NCBI RefSeq assembly: GCF_964656455.1 | Contig: NC_135719.1 | Coordinates: 71,846,283 to 71,910,282 of the forward strand | Length of the DNA stretch: 64,000 nt | DNA from: Halichoerus grypus | Taxonomy: Eukaryota; Chordata; Mammalia; Carnivora; Phocidae | Direction: 5' to 3' | Shown: positions 57,455 to 64,000 of the stretch, piece after piece | Numbering within the stretch: position 1 is the first letter of the stretch | Layout of the letters: each line of letters opens with the position of its first letter | Translations under genes and position numbers: made by a program | The notes under the pieces: model-generated | The model's input: only the letters and a program-made list of their open reading frames with translations | Told to the model about the DNA's origin: nothing | Database searches by the model: none

Positions 57455-58170
57455 ATATTGAAGAGCATGCAAGCAATGTGGGGAGAGCCAAGGTGAGTCC
57501 AAATACGGAGACTTTGAAGGGAGAGTGAAAGATGTGCACAGGTGGGAAAGCGCTCTGCCTTGTGGAATGGTTTTAAAAAGTGGAAGGACCTTATTCAGTC
57601 ACTTTTTCCTAATTGCACTAAAATCATCCTGTGGCATCATGTACATGGCTGGCCATGTGCAGAGGAATGCCTGATACTTTCTGGCTTTGGGGAGCCCCCA
57701 GGAAGAGGGTGAGGAGACTGGGGACCCCACTGGGTAGAGTGGGGTAACAGAGCCTTAGCTGAGTGTGAGTCTGTCTGCGCGTCCCCCTGTTGCTGAGTAT
57801 TATTCACTCGGATCTCCACAAACCCAGAGGCCCTTGTATCCTGTGTTTTTGAGACACTTTACTGTTGTGATATTATAGGCCCCGGTTCCCAGGCACTGGG
57901 ATTTGAGGCATGTTTGACGTTTCATTTTTCTCTAGACCCAGGTTGGCACTAACCATACATCCTCAGAGTAGGATCATTAGCCACCATGCTGGGGTGAGAA
58001 CCTGAGCTTGGAGGACCAAGTTTGGGCCGAGGTCTAGGGTCACCTTGGGATCACTGTTCTTTATATTTTCTCTGGCCTTGTTCTTTGTTGCCATCAACAT
58101 CATTTTGGGAAATGCTTAGTTCTTAAATGTTGAATAGTAAGGGGAAGCTATCAAGAGAGGCAGCCTGCTT
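57455..58170. other. No recognised feature
   Basis: Unique sequence. Nothing assigned. Confidence 0.5.
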
Positions 58171-58173
58171 TCT

Positions 58174-58250
58174 CCTCCCTCTTTCCTTCTCCCTATCTCT
58201 TTTTCCCTCCCTCTTTCCTTCTCCCTATCTCTTCTTCCCTCCCTCCCATC
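58174..58250. repeat. 32-bp tandem duplication in a CT-rich tract
   Basis: The unit starting CCTCCCTCTTTCCTTCTCCC occurs at 58174 and again at 58206, with a partial third (CCTCCCTCCC) at 58238. The copies are nearly identical, so the duplication is recent or homogenised. Confidence 0.85.
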
Positions 58251-58254
58251 ACCT

Positions 58255-58620
58255 CCTGCCAAAGTAGTATTAACTGTTATTTCCCTATATTATTATATAT
58301 TATGTATTATTTCCCATAATCTTGAGTTTCGATAGGGGAGCCAGATACCAAATTTGTCAGCAATGAAATAGTTTCTTTTTAGGGTTTCATTCCTGATTCA
58401 GCTGATAGAAATTTAAAAACAAATGAAAAGAAACTGTCTTTTCAATATTGTGACACCTCCCTTGGGTCCTCTGTCCTCGGGATGAAACCAAGTACTGAAT
58501 GCAGTAGATTGTGGTGATCTGTACTCCATTATCTTTTGTGGGTATAGGTTGGAGACCCAGGATAATGGGGTCTGTTGAATACCTGAAGCACTTCTTTCCT
58601 GATCACATCAGGAATCTCAC
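58255..58620. other. No recognised feature
   Basis: Unique sequence with a TATTATATATTATGTATTAT patch near 58288-58310. Confidence 0.5.
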
Positions 58621-58626
58621 ATCACG

Positions 58627-58675
58627 GAGTGCACGTGCGCGTGCACACACGCACGCACCCCCCCCCCCCCACACA
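58627..58675. repeat. Alternating purine-pyrimidine tract plus C run
   Basis: AGTGCACGTGCGCGTGCACACACGCACGCAC is followed by a 12-base C run and ACACA. The first part is a potential Z-DNA former and the C run a potential slippage site. Confidence 0.8.
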
Positions 58676-58679
58676 ATTT

Positions 58680-59198
58680 GATCCAGGCTCCTTGGAAAAG
58701 GGAGGAAAGAAAGCAAATTTGGAGATTCATATTCCTCTTACCCATGCCCTCTGTGAAAATATACAGGTGAATTCCTCGTATCGCTTTGAGGAATCCTGTT
58801 CTGTGCATCCTGCTGTGTATTTTGATTCTGCGGAGTAGGATCTCCAGATGTTTCCGTACTAAACTTCTTGTCCTCTTTCTTGTCCTCTTTATAGAAATGG
58901 TTTGCCATCTCAAGTGTTTATGAGGATTATTTTGCAATGAGAGGTGATCAGGGTCTGCCTTATCAGGTCAGTTGGTAATTGTTGCCCACCTAGCGGGTAT
59001 GACATACCTCAGACACCGCCTGTGATCCTTTAGAAATTCCATCTGGCACTCCCTGAACTGGGAGTCGGGGGACCCATGCGCCAGGATGGACTCTGCCATT
59101 AGCCAGCTGAACAAGCATGTTCTCCTCTCTGGGGCTTAGTTTCTCCCATTGTTTCCAGTGTCTTTTCCTCCCACATACTCCCATACAACTGCCAGAGT
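58680..59198. other. No recognised feature
   Basis: Unique sequence. TTCTTGTCCTCTTT is repeated directly at about 58865-58892. Confidence 0.5.
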
Positions 59199-59199
59199 G

Positions 59200-59399
59200 T
59201 TTTTTTTTTTTTTTTTTTTAATATTTATTTATTTGACAGAGAGACACAGCAAGAGAGGGAACAGAAGCAGGGGGAGGGGGAGAGGGAGAAGCAGGCTTCC
59301 CGCTGAACAGGGAGCCCGATGCGGGGCTCGATCCCAGGACCCTGGGATCCTGACCTGAGCCGAAGGCAGACGCTTAACGCCTGAACCACCCAGGTGCCC
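59200..59399 (-). mobile_element. SINEC
   Basis: Minus-strand copy with a long pure T run (59200-59219) as its A tail and target duplication CTGCCAGAGTG at 59189-59199 and 59400-59410. Little-diverged head (CTGAACCACCCAGGTGCCC). Confidence 0.95.
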
Positions 59400-59410
59400 C
59401 TGCCAGAGTG

Positions 59411-60395
59411 AGTTTTTTGAAACAGCCAGAATACCATCACCTCTTTCTTCAGTGCCTATCCATAGCCTACAACAGAGGCTTTCAAACCCTGGATGTAACT
59501 CTGAATCAACAGCGAAGCAAATCACCACTTCTGAGCATGGATCCTGAGAATCTAAATTTGCTAAAAAAATATTTTAAGCCCTGTATCCTAAGGTATTCAG
59601 ATCCTTTCACAATCTGGCTTCAGATCCCCATTCCTGCTCCATATCCTTCAGAGTCCCCTGTGGGAGCCAAGTTCTAGCTTAACAGGCCTACTGCTCTTTC
59701 TTCAAAGCCACGTTTTCTGACCCCTGCCCCCATGTGCTTGGATGAGCCCTGCAACCCTTCTCCACCAGTGAGCCCCCGTATAGACAAGCTTACACATCAA
59801 CTCTTTCTCAGGGCTTCCCCACCTCCCAGAGGGAGAGTATGAAACCTCATCCTGTGTCTCTAGAGCACTTTATATTCATATTTTTATTATAAATCATATT
59901 GTGTTTGAGCAAACATTCACTTCTATGTCTATTTCCCATGAGTTTTCCAAATGAATAATCCTATCTTTTCCTTTCATTTTTGTGTCTGTTCCTCTGTTTA
60001 TGTCTACGGGATCTCCTTGGAAATAAAAACAGTATCTTAAACACTGCTGTGCACCTTGCACTCTGTACCACCATCATGTTGTTTTAATGTTACAGCTGTG
60101 TGTTGTACCATGTGCAAGTCCTCTCTCGTTACTCTTCTTCCATAATTTTCTTAGTTACCACATATATTTCTTCCAAATGAACTTCATTTTCACTTTTAAA
60201 ATTCGACACAATAACCACAGCAGCTGCAGCAAAGAACAATTCAAAAACAATAACAACAGCAAGAAGAAGCTTGGTGTGGTTTGGATGGAATTGTATAATA
60301 TTTATAGATCAGCTTATAGATAATTGGCATGACTTTGACACGAAGCTGTTCCATCTGTGAGTAATGCATGATTACGCATGTATTCCAACTCCCAT
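59411..60395. other. No gene; weak repeat traces
   Basis: 59455-59600 has a faint MER5-like order (TCTGAATCAACAG...GAGAATCTAAATTTGCTAAAA). The rest is AT-rich and unassigned. A (CAACAG/AACAAT)-rich patch is at 60215-60265. Confidence 0.4.
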
Positions 60396-60865
60396 TCTCT
60401 TCAGTAATGTACTGTTCCATTTCTTTGAAGTATAGATACTTTACATTTCTTGATGCATTTATTCTTAGTTTATGACTATTTTTATAGATTTGCCCAAGTT
60501 TTTTTTATGTTGGGGAGCTATTGCATTTGTTCTATTTTTTAACTGGACGCTTTCGGGAAGTCTTATTGGTTCGAATGGCCTCTCAGTTGATTATCATGAA
60601 CTTTCCAAATGAATAATCACAGCTTTTGCTAAAAATGTTACTTTTCTCTTCTTCTTTCCAGTATTAGTATCTTATTTTACAATAACTTTTTTTGTCAAGT
60701 TACATAGAACACAGCTTCTGTAACAATGTAGAATAATGGTGGCGGCAGAAGGTAGGATTATCTTATTCCTGACTTTGATGTGAGCATCTCCTCTTTGAAC
60801 GTTAAGTATAAAGGGGATTATTGGTCATCAACAGAGATGATCATTATCATTTTAACAAAATATTT

Positions 60866-61279
60866 TTTTAAAAAGGTTTATTTTATTTTTTTATTTTATT
60901 TTATTTTTTATTTAAAGATTTTATTTATTTGACAGAGAGAGACACAGTGAGAGAGGGAACACAAGCAGGGGGAGAGGGAGAGGGAGAAGCAGGCTTCCCG
61001 CGGAGGAGGGAGCCTGTTGTGGGGCTCGATCCCCACATGACCTGAGCTGAAGGCAGACGCTTAATGACTGAGCCACCCAGGTGCCCCAAGGTTTATTTAT
61101 TTTAGAAACAGAGAGTGAGAGCACGGGGTGGGTAGGGGCAGAGGTAGCGAGAAGCCCAAGGAGATTTGGTGCTGAACACAGAGCCTGACGCAGGGCTCCA
61201 TCTCATGACCCTGAGCTCAGGATCCTGAGATCATGACCTGAGCCGAAACCAAGAGTCGGTCGCTTAACCCAGGCGCCCC
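60866..61279 (-). mobile_element. Older SINEC containing a younger SINEC
   Basis: The outer copy has target duplication AACAAAATATTT (60854-60865) and AACAAAATGTTT (61280-61291). Its tail lies at 60866-60889 and its body and head at 61104-61279. The head is short of the usual GAGCCACC (CGCTTAACCCAGGCGCCCC), a small internal deletion. Confidence 0.88.
60890..61087 (-). mobile_element. Inner SINEC
   Basis: Minus-strand copy inserted in the A-rich end of the outer SINEC. The target duplication is AAGGTTTATTTTATTTT (60873-60889) against AAGGTTTATTTATTTT (61088-61103), differing by one base in a T run. It shows a deletion around CGATCCCCACATGACCTGAG, where the CAGGACCCTGGGAT block is missing. Confidence 0.9.
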
Positions 61280-61567
61280 AACAAAATGTTTCTTTCTGAC
61301 TTCACTATGATTATTTTTAAACGAAGGGATGAAAGCTATATTTTATCCAATGTCCTTTAGGCATCTTTTGAGATGGTTATCTGCTTTCCTTTGATTTACT
61401 AATGAATGACACTAATACAGTTCCTAATATTAAATAATTCGTTTATTCTTGGAATGTAACTTACTTGGCCATTTTGAATTATCCTTTTAATACTTAGCTG
61501 TATCATAGGATAGACATAGTATTTATGCCTCTATATAGCATACGGGACATTAATATGTGTATGTTGT

Positions 61568-61571
<4 letters not shown>

Positions 61572-61611
<40 letters not shown>

Positions 61612-61613
61612 GT
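61572..61613. repeat. GT microsatellite
   Basis: A pure (GT) run of about 19 units inside the ancient L1. Likely polymorphic. Confidence 0.95.
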
Positions 61614-62214
61614 GTGTTGACTTTGTCAGGTTTTGGATATTAGGCTTATACCAACTCTTAAAATTAATTAGAAAGCTTTCCATCTTTTGTAATTTTCTGA
61701 GATAATCCCCCAAACTTAGGAATCATATACCATTTAGGGCTGGTGATTTTTTTTTATGGTATTCTTTTTACCTATTTTTTAATTCCTTTCCATTTTCAAT
61801 TAGGATATTAATTGAATATGTCTTGATGAGTAATTTTTTTCCATTCAAGTGTTCTAGAAATTTTAGGGTACATTGACACTTTTAAATGTTTTAGCATAGA
61901 ATTGTTTGCAGCACTCCCTTGTAATATTAGTATCTTTCTTAGCTATAGTTATATTCCTTTTCTCTTTCCTAAAGTTGATTATTAATATTTTCTCCCATTT
62001 TCTGCTCAGCTTATTTATTTTTATTCTTTCTTGTTCAATGCTTGAGACATTTATGAAACCACAGTTTTTCTCTAAATAAACTTTGGCTGCACACTCTGCA
62101 TTTGACGTGTTGTTTTGTCAATATCATTATTTTTTTTCCCTAAAAGCTCTAAAACTGCAAATTTGGCTTCCTCTTTGACCCAAGAGTTATTCAGGGAAGT
62201 GTTTTATCAGCTCC

Positions 62215-62812
62215 TTTCTAACACTGGCCATTCTGCGGTACAATGAAAGGCACAGAGAGTACACTTTAAGCAGGAGATGTTGAGGGAAGTCTAGACTGAG
62301 ACAGCGCTGGTGTAGGCAGCATGGGCAGAGTGCTTGATAAGCAGTCTGGGGCTTCCTCGGTGACGGATGCAAAAAAGTAGGGCAGAGGATGCTACAAGGA
62401 AGCTTGTAGAAGACAGAATTAAAAGCAAACCTCAAGACAGAACAAAGGGCTGGTCTTGGTTCTGGCCTCTCTGCAGATGATGGCTGTTGGAGGCAGTCCT
62501 TCTCAGGCTTGACTATCTCCTTTGGGCTTAGCAGCTGATGAGCACTGTGGGAGACATCGAGAGTCACGCAACCATCTCTCACTCTCGCTGAGCTACTGCA
62601 GCCGCTCAGGCAGCCAGCCTGCCTTCAAGACAAGGTGTGCGTGCCACCTGGGAAGAAGAGGCCTTACCTACATCCTCTTCTCCCCCCACCCGGAGGGATC
62701 TCCTCTCTGGAACTATGAAAAAGGCCTCTTCTCTCTTAGTGGCCAAAAGGTGGAAAGCTGGACAATACATTCCTTTCTCTTTTCTTTTTTTGTCAATCCA
62801 TATTACCTTCAT
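62215..62812. other. No gene recognised
   Basis: Unique sequence between two L1 fragments. Frames at 62187-62863 overlap on both strands (up to 131 codons). None is recognisable. Confidence 0.5.
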
Positions 62813-62815
62813 CCC

Positions 62816-63782
62816 TTTTATTTTTTTTCCCAGATGTCTTGAGATATAATTGACATACAACATTATATTAGCTTAAGGTAGACGTGATTTGCTGTGTGTG
62901 TATATTGTAAAATGACGGCCGCATGGTTAGTTAATATCCATCATTTTACACAGTTACTCTCTTAGCAACTTGCAAATATGCAATATAGTATTGTTAACTG
63001 TAGTCACCATGCTGTACATTACATCCCCAGAACTTATTCCTCTTATAACTGGGAGTTTGTACCTTTTGACCCCCTTCACTCATTTCCCTCCCTACCCCCT
63101 GACACCCTGCCTCTGACAACTACCAGTATGTTCCCGATTTATAAGAGTTCCTCATGTAAGTGAAATCATACAGTATTTGTTTTTCTCTCTCTGACTTATT
63201 TCACTTAGCTTAATGCCCTCCAGGTCCATCCGTGTTGTTGCAAATGGCAGGATTTTCTTCTTTTTAATAGCTGAATAATATTCCATCATGTATTTATACC
63301 ACATCTTCTTTATCCATTCATCTGTTGATGGACAGTTAGGTTGTTAGTGTATCTTGGCTGTTATAAATAATGCTATGCTGAACACGGGAGTGCAGATTTG
63401 TCTGAGAGAGTGATGTTGTTTCCTTCAGATAAATACCCAGAAGTGGAATTGCTGGATCAGATGATAATTCTATTTTTAAGTTTTTGAGGAAACTCCATGC
63501 TATTTTCCACTGTGGCTGCACCAGTCTACATTCCTACCAGCGGTGCACGGGGGTACTCTCTTCTCCACGTCCTCGCCAACACTTGCTATTTCTTGTCTCT
63601 TTGAAGACAGCCAGTCTGACAGGTGGGAGGTGACATCTCATTGTGGTGTTGATTTGCCTTTCCCTGATGATGAGTGATGTTGAGCACCTTTTTCATGGAC
63701 CTATTGGCCATGCGGATGTCTTCTTTGGAGAAATGTCTGTTCACTGCATCTGCCCACTTTTTAATGGGTTTGTTTGTTTTCC
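62816..63782 (-). mobile_element. L1 3' end, 5'-truncated
   Basis: Minus-strand L1 of the same general type as that at 18.2 kb. GAGATATAATTGACATACAACATTATATTAG and GTACATTACATCCCCAGAAC lie in the 3' UTR. TATTTCACTTAGCTTAATGCCCTCC, GAAGTGGAATTGCTGGATC and CCCTGATGATGAGTGATGTTGAGC lie in ORF2. It is cut off at about 63782 (TTTAATGGGTTTGTTTG). Confidence 0.92.
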
Positions 63783-64000
63783 CTTTTCTACTTGGATAGC
63801 ACCAGTAGCCCCAGTGCCTTTTGCCACAACTCCCTTTGGCCAAGATGGACTTCATATTTGGATTTTTTTTTTTTCCGTTTTCTTTTCTCTTTTTGGTACA
63901 GCTTAAGCACTGCCTATGTTTGGTTTGACAAGTGAACCTTCAAATGGACAAACAGTGGCTTGGAGGAGGCCTGAAATAAATGGAAGACAGGGTCAGCCTG
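63783..64000. other. Unassigned end of window
   Basis: Non-L1 sequence to the window edge. A T run sits at 63865-63876. A plus frame (63780-63840) reads [15 protein letters not shown], which has a proline/phenylalanine look but no family that I can name. Confidence 0.4.

Larger units (their letters stand above)
60400..62210 (-). mobile_element. Ancient L1 ORF2 fragment, interrupted by nested SINECs
   Basis: Minus-strand L1 of an old subfamily. TTTACATTTCTTGATGCATTTATTCTTAG matches the region TTCTTTGCCTCTTTGGTTAGATTTATTCCTAGG of the large L1. TAATTCGTTTATTCTTGGAATGTAACTTACTTGGCC matches CAGGAATAAATCCCACTTGGTCG. TTTGACCCAAGAGTTATTCAGG at 62178-62199 matches the TTGACCCATTCATTC region. So it spans RT to endonuclease. 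No intact frame remains. Confidence 0.8.

Noticed and set aside
63780..63906. Plus frame beginning with [15 protein letters not shown], thought of as a piece of an endocytic or nucleoporin-like protein
   Set aside because: The match is to a general proline/phenylalanine texture only, the frame soon runs into a poly-T stretch, and no gene could be named.

Overview
This window is ordinary mammalian nuclear DNA, and it holds no complete protein-coding gene that I can recognise. The repeats point to a carnivore. At least 18 copies of the tRNA-Lys-derived carnivore SINE (SINEC) are present, with a GGGGCGCCTGGGTGGCTCAG-type head, a CT-rich body and an AAATAAATAAAATCTTT-type tail. Carnivore-type LINE-1 copies occur beside ancient MIR, L2, MER5 and Tigger fossils. 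The SINE copies are not the young dog subtype, so an arctoid (bear, seal or mustelid-like) is my best guess, as an inference only.

Layout. 1-8 kb: MIR and L2 relics with several SINECs. 8.1-8.8 kb: a 5'-truncated L1 3' end. 9-22 kb: SINECs, MIRs, MER5, an L2 interrupted by an L1 that is itself interrupted by a SINEC, and two possible retrocopies near 17 kb. 22-33.5 kb: mostly unique sequence, with a long L2 reverse-transcriptase relic (28.5-30.1 kb), one fresh SINEC (30.8 kb) and a MaLR-type LTR end (33.5 kb). 33.9-41.28 kb: a near full-length, inactivated L1 on the minus strand, including a GC-rich 5' UTR. 41.37-41.47 kb: a short plus-strand block matching part of the first coding exon of ceramide synthase 6 (CERS6) and ending at a splice donor. 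42-64 kb: an older plus-strand L1 end, microsatellites, a 33-nt tRNA-Cys half insertion (45.3 kb), a Tigger transposon (48.1-49.3 kb), more SINECs, and two old minus-strand L1 pieces (60.4-63.8 kb).

No operon-like or pathway logic is visible. Except for L1/L2 remnants and the CERS6-like block, the open frames are chance frames or translations of repeats. SINECs (16 of 18) and most L1 pieces lie on the minus strand. This would fit an intron or flank of a plus-strand gene, possibly CERS6 itself, but the window cannot prove it.

The best leads are the CERS6-like orphan exon beside an L1 5' end, the tRNA-Cys 5'-half insertion with 15-bp target duplications, a composite SINEC that appears to have carried extra sequence within one target duplication, and a 284-bp chimeric insertion inside the large L1. 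I found no evidence of a new multi-gene biological system.
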